Shown here: positions 7,637-15,700 of the stretch, in pieces | How the letters are laid out: each line of letters opens with the position of its first letter | How positions within the stretch are numbered: position 1 is the first letter of the stretch | NCBI GenBank assembly: GCA_003220855.1 | Contig: QHTP01000035.1 | Coordinates: 1-34,354 of the forward strand | Length of the DNA stretch: 34,354 nt | Direction: 5' to 3' | Origin: Gemmatimonadota bacterium | GTDB lineage: Bacteria; Gemmatimonadota; Gemmatimonadetes; Gemmatimonadales; GWC2-71-9 | The notes under the pieces: model-generated | What the model was told of the DNA's origin: nothing | The model's input: the letters and a program-made list of their open reading frames with translations, nothing else | The model's database searches: none | Position numbers and translations under genes: made by a program

Positions 7637-8647
7637 GCCCCGCGGAGTCTCTGGGCGCCGCACGGCCACGAGCATGCCTCGGAGCCGCTCCGCGGTGGGC
7701 GTGTCGGCGAACAGGTCGTCCGATGCCACGCCCCCGCGCGCCAGCGCCGAGTGCACGATGTGACCGGTCCCCGCCCACAGCGCCACGTGAGAAATGCGCC
7801 GGCCGTCGGCGAAGCAGAGGACGTCCCCGGCGGCATATCCAGCGCCGGCCGCATCAACCGCGACCGCCCGGCCCGCCAGGGCTTGCTGATCGCTGTCGCG
7901 CGGGAGGCCGATGCCTCGCGCCGCGTACGTGGCCTGGACCAACCCCGAGCAATCGACGCCCCATTCGGTGCGTCCCCCCCACAGATACGGGGCGCCCGAG
8001 AACCAGCGCAGCGCCCACTCCGGGGCGGCGAGCAACCGCGCCTCGGCCCGGTACTCCACTTCGGGCCGCACCAGGCCCCACGCGACGTTCCACACGAGCC
8101 CATCGGCGGTCTCCACGAGCCCGTCCCGGCGGAGCACGACGCGCGCCCCCACGGCCAGCCGGAAGCGCCGATCTTCGAACTTGAGCTCCGCGCCAAGCGA
8201 TCGTGCCGTGGCGCGTGTCGTCCAGTCTTCCGCCCAGTCGTCCGGCCCGGTGGTCACGTAGCCCGCGTGCAGCCAGCCGTGGTAGCCGTCCGGCGCTCGC
8301 ACCCGCAGCCATGTCCCGTCGCGTCGCTCGAGCAGCAGCAACGGCTCGCCGTGCACGACTTCGCTCACGCGGTCGGCCGCGATCCGCGACTCGCGCAACA
8401 GCGGCGCGACGGCGGCGGTGGTGACCGCGGCGGGCTCGCCACGCACCGATGTGTCGGGGAGGAGGCGGATGTCGGCTGCGCGGTGCGCGGCGGCGGCGAT
8501 GCGACGCAGATCTTCCAGGGCGTCGCGACTCGTGGTACAGCCGGTGAGCGCGGCGGGCTGCACGGCGACCTCGAGCACGCCGAGCCGCGGGTCGGGCACC
8601 CATTTGCGCTCGACGTCCCCGACGTCGCGCTCCACATGGCCGGTCAT
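7634..8647 (-). CDS. SH3-domain NlpC/P60 cell-wall peptidase
   Basis: The 337-residue protein has an N-terminal part of uncertain fold, then bacterial SH3-like strands at about residues 80-125 (LLLLERRDGTWLRVRAPDGYHGWLHAGYV). A second SH3-like segment follows, then a C-terminal NlpC/P60 domain with catalytic C233 in VDCSGL, H287 in SHVALW, and a likely third residue H299 in GHIVHS. This architecture is that of gamma-D-glutamyl-diamino-acid endopeptidases that trim muropeptides, with the YkfC group as the nearest analogue. No signal peptide is visible, so it may act on recycled peptides in the cytoplasm, as YkfC does. Its ATG overlaps the stop of the P1 peptidase gene (ATGA). Pairing with an aminopeptidase supports a peptide-recycling role; that is inference. 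Confidence 0.88.
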   Translation of the reverse strand: MTGHVERDVGDVERKWVPDPRLGVLEVAVQPAALTGCTTSRDALEDLRRIAAAAHRAADIRLLPDTSVRGEPAAVTTAAVAPLLRESRIAADRVSEVVHGEPLLLLERRDGTWLRVRAPDGYHGWLHAGYVTTGPDDWAEDWTTRATARSLGAELKFEDRRFRLAVGARVVLRRDGLVETADGLVWNVAWGLVRPEVEYRAEARLLAAPEWALRWFSGAPYLWGGRTEWGVDCSGLVQATYAARGIGLPRDSDQQALAGRAVAVDAAGAGYAAGDVLCFADGRRISHVALWAGTGHIVHSALARGGVASDDLFADTPTAERLRGMLVAVRRPETPRG

Positions 8648-9621
8648 GGTTTGACACCGTCGGCCAAGCCGGGCACGTCCCCGAGACCGCGTGCCAGCCG
8701 CACCGCGCGCTCCACGGCCACGGGGACCGCCAGCGCGGCCAGGGCCTCCGCCTGGAGCGGCGAGGCGGGCGCGGTCGCGGCGGTGCTCACGGCAAAGACG
8801 ACGTCACCGTCGAACAGGGTGCCGTAGGGCACGATGCGGCGGGCGAGCGCGTCTCCCGCCGCATGGGCCAGGCTCTCGAGCGCCGGCCGATCCAGGGTCG
8901 CGTTGGTGGCGACCACGGCGAGCGTCGTGTTGGCGCGGCCGAATGGGGCGCCGCCCGCGGCGAAATGCTCGAGGGCATCCACGAACCGGCCGTCCGGGCC
9001 GCGCGCGCCCGCGACGATCGATCCCGCGCCATCCAGGACGTTGCCTACCGCATTCAGGACCACGAGCGCCCCCACCACGACGTCGCCACCGCGTGCCGCC
9101 CACGTGCCGACGCCGCCTTTCATGGCGCGGCGGGGCCCCAGCGCCTTCCCCACGGTCGCGCCCGTGCCCGCCCCGACCGTCCCCTCCGCCACGTCGGCGG
9201 ACGCCGCGTCGCACGCCCGATAGGCGTCGGCGGCGATCGGCCATCGGTCGGCCTTCCCGCCGGGTGCCAGATCGAAGTCGAAGATCACGGCGGTCGGCAC
9301 GATCGGGACGACCCCGGCCAGCCCGAGCGGCAGGCCGCGGCGGCGCTCGCCCAGCCAGCGCATCACGCCGTCGGCGGCGCCGAGCCCGTACGCCGAGCCA
9401 CCGGTGAGGAGAATCGCGTCGACATGGCTGACCAGGTGGCGGGGACTGAGGGCGTCGATCTCGCGGGTGCCGGTGGCGCGACCGCGCACGGCGCCGGCGG
9501 CGCGCATCCCGCCCTCGGGCGCGAGCACGACAGTGCACCCGGTCGCCCGCGGTAGGTCGGTCCAGTGACCCACGGTGAGTCCCGGGACGGCGGTGATGCT
9601 GGTGGGAGCGGACGACGTCAT
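8644..9621 (-). CDS. P1-family (DmpA-type) autoprocessing aminopeptidase
   Basis: P1 peptidases are N-terminal nucleophile hydrolases that cleave themselves into two chains and release N-terminal residues, including D- or beta-amino acids. From ATG 9621 the product is 325 residues. It opens with ITAVPGLTVGHWTD, the usual start of the family, and has LLTGGSAYGLGAADGV near 90-110. The autoprocessing motif NTTLAVVATNA begins at residue 231, making T232 the probable nucleophile. The extra 24 residues in the track ORF run into the divergent regulator gene and are not family-like. It is the first gene of the long minus-strand operon and is coupled to the NlpC/P60 gene. No signal peptide is seen. 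Confidence 0.93.
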   Translation of the reverse strand: MTSSAPTSITAVPGLTVGHWTDLPRATGCTVVLAPEGGMRAAGAVRGRATGTREIDALSPRHLVSHVDAILLTGGSAYGLGAADGVMRWLGERRRGLPLGLAGVVPIVPTAVIFDFDLAPGGKADRWPIAADAYRACDAASADVAEGTVGAGTGATVGKALGPRRAMKGGVGTWAARGGDVVVGALVVLNAVGNVLDGAGSIVAGARGPDGRFVDALEHFAAGGAPFGRANTTLAVVATNATLDRPALESLAHAAGDALARRIVPYGTLFDGDVVFAVSTAATAPASPLQAEALAALAVPVAVERAVRLARGLGDVPGLADGVKP

Positions 9622-9678
9622 CGGAGCGCGGAAGTTAGCTCCGCTTGCTGGCCTTGTGGAGGGTACATACGTTAGCGC

Positions 9679-10299
9679 ATGCCCAACCCCCAACCGCAGG
9701 ACCAGCCCACCACCGTGCTGGTGGTCGACGACGAAGACGGCATCCGCCAGGCGCTGGACCGGTTTCTCACCCGGCTCGGCTACCGCGTGCTGCAGGCGTC
9801 GAGCGGTGCGGAGGCGCTCGACCGCCAGGCGGCCGAGCAGCCGCAGGTGATGCTGTCCGACATTCGCATGCCGAACATGAGCGGGGTGGAGCTCGTCCCC
9901 AAGGCGCTGGCCGCCGACTCCGATCTCGCCATCATAATGCTGACCGCGATCGACGAGCCCCGCACCGCCATCGAGTGTCTGAAGCTCGGCGCCTACGATT
10001 ACCTCATCAAGCCCGTCGACCTGGACGAGCTGGAGCTGTCGTTGCAGGGCGGGCTGCGGCAGCGGCAGCTCGAGGTCGACCGGCGCGAGCTGGAGCAGTG
10101 GCTGGCGCGCGAAGTCGCCGTGCGGACGCGCGACTTGGAGGAGCGGACGACCGTCGTGGAAGACATCGCCCTGGCCGCACTAGCGGCCGCGGGGGACTGG
10201 GCGGGGGTGGGGGACGCGGTGCAGAAGCTGGCGAAGGAGCTCGGGACCTCGCCCGACGACGTGCAGCGGGAGATCCGCAAGCGGCGTGGCGGCGGTTAA
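9679..10299 (+). CDS. Response regulator: receiver domain plus helical C-terminus, no recognised output domain
   Basis: The 206-residue protein has a full receiver domain: acidic pair D17/D18, phospho-acceptor D61 in LSDIRMPN, conserved T in LTAID, and K111 in LIKPVD. Residues from about 125 to 165 are charged and probably coiled coil (RRELEQWLAREVAVRTRDLEERTTVVED). A small Ala-rich helical tail follows. I see no DNA-binding, HD, GGDEF or ATPase domain, so it may act through protein contacts or as a phosphate-relay partner. No histidine kinase is in the window. It is divergent from the P1 peptidase gene. GGAGGG lies 15 bases before the ATG, farther than usual, and TACATA lies nearer. Its stop overlaps the convergent zinc-ribbon gene by 4 bases. 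Confidence 0.88.
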   Translation: MPNPQPQDQPTTVLVVDDEDGIRQALDRFLTRLGYRVLQASSGAEALDRQAAEQPQVMLSDIRMPNMSGVELVPKALAADSDLAIIMLTAIDEPRTAIECLKLGAYDYLIKPVDLDELELSLQGGLRQRQLEVDRRELEQWLAREVAVRTRDLEERTTVVEDIALAALAAAGDWAGVGDAVQKLAKELGTSPDDVQREIRKRRGGG

Positions 10300-10484
10300 G
10301 CCTGTTTCGAGGCCTTCGCCTTCTCCTCGCACGCCTTGCACAGGGTGATCCCGCGGAACGAGCAGATGAGACAGAGGAAGGTCCCGCAGTCCGCGCACGG
10401 GTACCCCTCCGAAGCGCGCTCTTCGTTACCGCAGTAGCGGCACACCATCGCGTCGTGCTCCATCAGTTTCGGCTTGTCGGTCAT
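10296..10484 (-). CDS. Small four-CxxC zinc-ribbon protein
   Basis: This 62-residue protein has four CxxC pairs: C15/C18, C30/C33, C38/C41 and C49/C52, enough for two zinc sites. The tail is Lys/Ala-rich (EEKAKASKQA). I do not recognise a named family; the arrangement resembles small B-box or double zinc-ribbon proteins. It begins 7 bases after the stop of the sigma-54 activator gene and is most likely co-transcribed as the last gene of the Omp85-TamB-kinase-activator operon. Even cysteine spacing and the tight operon position support a real gene despite its size. A role as a partner of the activator is possible but not shown. Its 3' end overlaps the response-regulator gene by 4 bases. Confidence 0.82.
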   Translation of the reverse strand: MTDKPKLMEHDAMVCRYCGNEERASEGYPCADCGTFLCLICSFRGITLCKACEEKAKASKQA

Positions 10485-10491
10485 GGTCGCC

Positions 10492-11832
10492 TCAGAGGTC
10501 GAGCCCGTACACCTTAATCTTATTGATCAGCGTCGCGCGCGAAATGCCGAGCTCCAGGGCGGACCGGGTGCGGTTGCCGCCATGGAACTTGAGGGTCTTC
10601 TCGATGTGCACCCGCTCCACGTCCGCGAGTGCCTGCGGCTGGTGGCGCCTGTCCCCACCCCCCTTGCGCAGGTCCGCCGGAAGGTGCTCCACGCCGAGCT
10701 GCGTCGCGCCGCGGGCCAGGATCATCGCGCGCTCGACCACGTTGCGCATCTCGCGCACGTTGCCGGGCCAGGGAGCGGAGAGCAGGCGGTCCAGCGCCTC
10801 CGCGCTGCAGGCGCTGGGGCACCCCGGCATCTGTGGGGCGAAATCGGCGAGGATGCGGGTCAGGAGGGCGAGCCGGTCGTCGCGCGAGCGCTCGCGCACC
10901 GCCGGCAGACGCAGCGGCATGACGCTCAAACGGTAGTACAAGTCCTCGCGGAAGCGACCGGCGCCCACGTCCGCGACGAGATCGCGATTGGTCGCCGCGA
11001 CGAGGCGCACGTCCACCGTGATCTCGCGGCTGCCGCCCAGCCGCCGGAACGTCTTGGTCTCGAGCACCTTCAGGAGCTTGGGCTGCAGCTCGGGCGCCAA
11101 GTCTCCGATCTCGTCGAGGAACATGGTGCCGCGGTCGGCGAGCTCGAACAGCCCCTGGCGGCGCTGCTTCGCGTCGGTAAAGGCGCCCTTTTCGTGCCCG
11201 AACAGCTCCGACTCGAGGAACGTCGCCGAGAGGCCGCCGCAGTTGACCTCGACGAACGGGCCGCTCGCCCGGGGCGAAAGGTGATGGATGATGCGCGCCA
11301 CCCAACCCTTGCCCGTGCCGCTCTCGCCCGTGAGCAGCACGGTAGAGCGCTCGCTCGCCGCGAGCAGCTCGATCTGACGCCCCAGCTCGCGGATCGCCGG
11401 CGACGCGCCCAGCGATTCGAGCCCCTCGTGCTCGTGCTCACGCGCGCGCAGCATCGCGTTCTGGCGCACCAGACGGATCTTCTCCGCCACCCGCGCCGTA
11501 GCGGCCGCGAGGTGGTTCAGATCCACGGGCTTGGTCAGGAAATGCTCGGCCCCCAGCTGCATCGCCCGCACGGCGGTTTCGATGTCTCCTTGACCCGTGA
11601 GCAAGATGACCGAGCCGCCCTGCGAGCGCAGCCGCTCGAGCACCTCGAGGCCGCCCACGTCGGGCAGATGCAGATCGAGGATCACCACGTCAGGGCGAAG
11701 CCGGTCGAACGCCTCGAGCCCCGCTTGTGCGGTCTCGGCCCGCCCCACCTCGTAGCCGATCCGGTCGAAGTAATCCCCGACCGCGCGCAGCACGTCGGCG
11801 TCGTCATCGATCAGGAGCACGCTGTCAGACAT
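10492..11832 (-). CDS. NtrC-family sigma-54-dependent response regulator
   Basis: The 446 residues divide into three parts. A receiver domain (1-120) has D9-D11 acidic residues, phospho-acceptor D53 and K101. An AAA+ domain (about 140-370) has Walker A GESGTGKG (169-176), the sigma-54 contact loop GAFTDA (216-221) and Walker B FLDE (238-241). A Fis-type helix-turn-helix (about 405-446, ELGISRATLINKIKVYGL) closes it. Two family positions differ from the commonest form: GAFTDA instead of GAFTGA, and G176 where Walker A usually has E. When phosphorylated it should activate sigma-54 promoters. Neither a kinase nor rpoN is in the window. It overlaps the lipid-kinase gene by 8 bases, so it sits within an envelope operon. 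Confidence 0.95.
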   Translation of the reverse strand: MSDSVLLIDDDADVLRAVGDYFDRIGYEVGRAETAQAGLEAFDRLRPDVVILDLHLPDVGGLEVLERLRSQGGSVILLTGQGDIETAVRAMQLGAEHFLTKPVDLNHLAAATARVAEKIRLVRQNAMLRAREHEHEGLESLGASPAIRELGRQIELLAASERSTVLLTGESGTGKGWVARIIHHLSPRASGPFVEVNCGGLSATFLESELFGHEKGAFTDAKQRRQGLFELADRGTMFLDEIGDLAPELQPKLLKVLETKTFRRLGGSREITVDVRLVAATNRDLVADVGAGRFREDLYYRLSVMPLRLPAVRERSRDDRLALLTRILADFAPQMPGCPSACSAEALDRLLSAPWPGNVREMRNVVERAMILARGATQLGVEHLPADLRKGGGDRRHQPQALADVERVHIEKTLKFHGGNRTRSALELGISRATLINKIKVYGLDL

Positions 11833-12751
11833 GACCCTTCCCGAGCGGCGCGGTGCGGGGATCCACGATCACCCGCAGGGCGCCCGGCAAGAGCCGGGCC
11901 TCGAACGGCGCGTTGCCCGCAGGCTCGCCGTCGAGTTGCATCGGCCGCGGCGGGCCCTCGAGCACTTCCACGCGCACCGTGCGGCCGCGACCGAACCACA
12001 GCCGCCGCGCGCCATTGCGCGGTCGCCGCAACAGCTCGAAGAACGCGCTGAGACTCTCCAGCGCGCCGTCCGCCCGAAGCACCAGGACGTCGAGCCAGCC
12101 GTCGTCGGGGGCGACGTTGTCGCGCAGCCGGAGGAAGGGGGGCACCAGCTCGCCGCAGTTCGCCACCAGCACCATCGCCGCCGGCAGCTCGTGCGCCACA
12201 CCGTCCACCGTCACGCGATGGAGCGGGCTCGTCACGTCGGCGAGCGTGGCGAAGGCGTGCATCACATAGGCGGCCATTTTCCAGCGGCGCTTCTCGGCCG
12301 CCCCCGTCCGGGCCATGAGACGGGCGTCGAAGCCGGTGCCGCTGCACACCGCGAAGTAGTGCGTGCCATCGGGACGCTGCACGGTGCCCAGGTCGATCGT
12401 CGCCGTCCGGCCGGCGAGGATCACGCGCGCGGCCGCCGCCGGGTCCCGCGGCAGCCGCAGGTTGCCGGCCAGCAGGTTTCCCGTCCCGCCTGGGACGAGG
12501 CCGAGCGGAATTCTACCGTCCACCGCCCCGGCGGCGATCTCCATCGCCGTGCCGTCGCCGCCGTAGCATACGAGGGCGTCGAAGCCCTGCTCGGTCGCCT
12601 CGCGCGCGAAGCGGCGCGCGTCCCCCGCCTGGGCCGTGGCGCGGACCTCGACCGTCCAGCCGCCGCGCCGCAGCGTGTCGCGGATCGCTGTCACCGCCCG
12701 GGCATCGGTACGCGCCGCCGCCGGGTTGGCGATGAGCAGGGCCCGCGTCAT
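11825..12751 (-). CDS. Diacylglycerol kinase-family lipid kinase (YegS/DgkB-like)
   Basis: From ATG 12751 the product is 308 residues. It has the DAGK catalytic features: ALLIANPAAA at the N-terminus, the nucleotide loop YGGDGTAMEIAAG (GGDGT at 64-68), GLVPGGTGNLLA (86-95), and a beta-rich C-terminal half containing FAVCSGTGFDARLM, DDGWLDVLV and MQLDGEPAG. These soluble, membrane-associated enzymes phosphorylate diacylglycerol or related lipids using ATP. The 371-residue track ORF extends 63 codons into tamB out of frame and is rejected. The start lies two bases after the tamB stop, and the stop overlaps the sigma-54 activator gene. It may return diacylglycerol released by envelope reactions to phospholipid synthesis. 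Confidence 0.93.
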   Translation of the reverse strand: MTRALLIANPAAARTDARAVTAIRDTLRRGGWTVEVRATAQAGDARRFAREATEQGFDALVCYGGDGTAMEIAAGAVDGRIPLGLVPGGTGNLLAGNLRLPRDPAAAARVILAGRTATIDLGTVQRPDGTHYFAVCSGTGFDARLMARTGAAEKRRWKMAAYVMHAFATLADVTSPLHRVTVDGVAHELPAAMVLVANCGELVPPFLRLRDNVAPDDGWLDVLVLRADGALESLSAFFELLRRPRNGARRLWFGRGRTVRVEVLEGPPRPMQLDGEPAGNAPFEARLLPGALRVIVDPRTAPLGKGHV

Positions 12752-12753
12752 GG

Positions 12754-15700
12754 CTAGTAGCGCCGCTCCCAGAACAGGTCCAGACCGAGCTGCCGCGCGG
12801 GCGCCGCCTGCGTGCCGGACAGATCGCACGCCTGCACCGGCTCGAAGCTCGCCTCGGTACGCCACTCCGGGCTGATGCGGAATTGGAGCGAGAGGCCCAG
12901 CGTGTTGGTGACCCCCGCCTGCTGCTGCGGCGCCTGGCACACCTCGGAGTTGAACCCGGCGTTCACGACCAGGAACGTCTTGGGGCCGAGCTGGCGCCCC
13001 ACCGCGACTTGCCAGCCGAGCAGCGGGGTGCCCGCCCCCCCGCCGCTGGGCCGGATCTCCACGTAGTCCACCGGCACGCCGCCGGACACGATCGTTTGCT
13101 CGATCTCGCCCGACAGCACCGAGAGCGCGCTCTGCAGGACGGCGCGCTGGTCCGCGATCCCGCCCTGATCGCCCGCCAGGTCTACGCTGCGCTTACCGAA
13201 GAGCAGCAGGGAGATCAGCTCTGTCTGCGACAGGTCCTGCTTCTCGGCCGCCAGCGTCACCTTCGGGACGATCAGCGTGCCGGTGATGTGCGCCACCACG
13301 GTGATGTCATCGTTGGGGAAGCCCGGCGTCGGCACGGGATGGACCACGTGCTTCGCCTCGATATCGAGACCGGCGTCCTGGTCCGGCGTCCCGAAATACC
13401 GCACCGTTCCCTGCGACACGACGAACTCGCGCGACACCGGCCCCACCTTGAGCCGGTACGTGCCGCGCACGGCCTGCAACGTGCCGCTCACGAGGTACAG
13501 GTTGCGCCGCTTGGTGAGCCGCACCGAGCCCCCGAGCTGAATGTTGGCCTCGTTCGAGCGCAGCCAGACGTCGTTCCCCATGTCGAGCCCTAGGTCGTCG
13601 ATCCGCAGGCTGTCGAGGAACACGTTTTGAAACTCGGCGCCGAGGCGCTGCTGCTCGACGAGCGAGGCGAGCGAGGTGTCGGCGAGCTCGTCCAGGTTCA
13701 CGATGCGCTTCTGCACCAGGTCCGCGAAGTACAAGACGCCCGACGTCACGTTGACCTGGCCGGTGAGCGTGGAGCCGAAGACGGGCCCCTGGAGCGTGAG
13801 CCGCCCGCTGGCCGTGATCGACACGTTGTTCTTCAGGTCCAGCGCCTTGAACTGGTCGGCCGCGATCCGCAGGTCGAGCACGGGGTGGGTGAGCCGCTCG
13901 AGCCGCACGACACCGGATACGTCGGCCCGGCCTCGCTCGCTCGACGCCGAGAGCGATTGCACGGCGATCGTGTCCCCCGAGAGCGCCAGCCGGCCGTTCA
14001 CGTTTTCGTAGCGGACGTTCAGTGCCGGGATGGTCGCGGCGGCGGCGGCGATCTGCAGTGCGCCCCGCAGCCTGGGGGCGTCCCACGTCCCGGCGATTCC
14101 CAGGTCGGTCGAAAACACGCCGGTCACCTGCTGCACCGCTGGCGTGAGGGCTTCGAGCACCGCGAGGTCGACGCTGTCGGCCGTCGCCCGCACCGATAAC
14201 GTATCCGGAAGCTGGCGACGCTCCACCGGCATGATGGCGAGGTCCAGCGGCAGAAACGCTTGCACGGCGAGGATCTGCTGACCGGAGCGCCACAGGTGCA
14301 GGGCCGCGCCGAGCCGGCGATCACGGTACTCGAACGTGCCGTCGACGAACGGGGCGCGGAACTCTCCGAACCTCCCGTTCGAGAGCGAGAAGGCGCCGCT
14401 CGACACCGGACTGGCCCGGCTCCCCGAAAGGCCGGCGGTCGCGGTGACCGTCCCACCTACGCCGGCCGTATCCTGCTCCAGCAGCGCGTACATCCCGGCC
14501 AGCGGGAAGGCTTCGAGCTGCAGGTGCGCATCGGCCCGGCCGCGCGTAGGGAGATCACCCTCGAGAGTGAGCTTGCCCGACCCGTACACGCTCCCGAGCG
14601 CCAGCCGGCTCACGCGGGCGGCTGAATCGGTCACGGTGAGCTCCGTCGGCCGGTCCAGCACCCAGACGTCGCCAGGAAGCTGCACGGCAAGCGAGTCCAG
14701 ACCCACGGCGAGCACCGCGCCGCCGGGACCGGGCCGGCGGGCGAGGCGCCCCCCGGCCAGAAAGGCTCCGCCCCCGCCCATGCGCGAGCGGACGAACCAC
14801 GTGAGCGAGTCGAGCGTCCCGCGCCCCGCCGCCGCAGCCCCCGAGAAGCCGAGCGTGCCGTAGGCGAGGGAATCGAGCGTCACGTCGAGCGCGAAGGTGG
14901 GCGTGGGCCCGGGATGCCATCCGAGCCGCGCGCGACCGGCGGGGAGCTGCCAGCCGTGCCACGAGACGCGGTCGACGCTGGCGCGCACGTCGACCCCGAG
15001 CGAGTCGAGCGAGCCCCCGAGCGTCGCGACTACGCGCGCCGAGCCGGCGAGCGGCCGGTTCGGCCCGGGGTCTGGATCGGTGCGCGCCGTGGTGTCGCGC
15101 TGCACGAGCCAGGTCACCAGGGAATCGATGGCGCTCAGGCTGTCGGCGGCGACATCGAGCGCCAGCTGCCCGCTCGTGCCGCGCGTCCAGCCGAGCGAGC
15201 CCGACCCGGTGGTGACGAGCCCGGATTGCGCCAGGCGGAGCGAGTCGACGTACAATCGGCGATCGGCGAGCCGCAGCCGCAGGGCGCCCGAGTCGAGCCC
15301 CACGCCCGCGAACAGCGACGGCCCGAGCAGGGCGGTCACGGCGCCGCTGGGCGCGACGCCGCTGTCACCCGTGACGGCACCGCGGAGGGTGAAGCCGAGG
15401 CGCGAGGGGGGGGCGCCGCTGAGCCAGTGCCCCAGGTCCACGTCCCGCGTGGCCAGCGCGAACCCGCGCGCACCATAGTGCGGCAGATCGAGCTCCAACA
15501 CGCCGTCGGCGCGAACGTCGCCCGCCTCCCCGGCGTGCAGCTCGGCGTGCGTTTCCAGCGCGTCCAGCGGGCCCGCCAGTTTCACCGGCCCGGACACGGC
15601 GCCTCGCAACGGGAGTGTGGGGAAGCTGCCCTTGAGCCCGTCGAACGAGAGCGAGTCCGCCGTCACGTCGGTGTAAATGCCGAGCACGCGGCCGCGGGTG

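Noticed and set aside
10474-12051. 525-residue plus-strand ORF opposite the NtrC-type regulator
   Set aside because: It has no recognisable motif, whereas the minus strand encodes a full receiver, AAA+ and helix-turn-helix protein.
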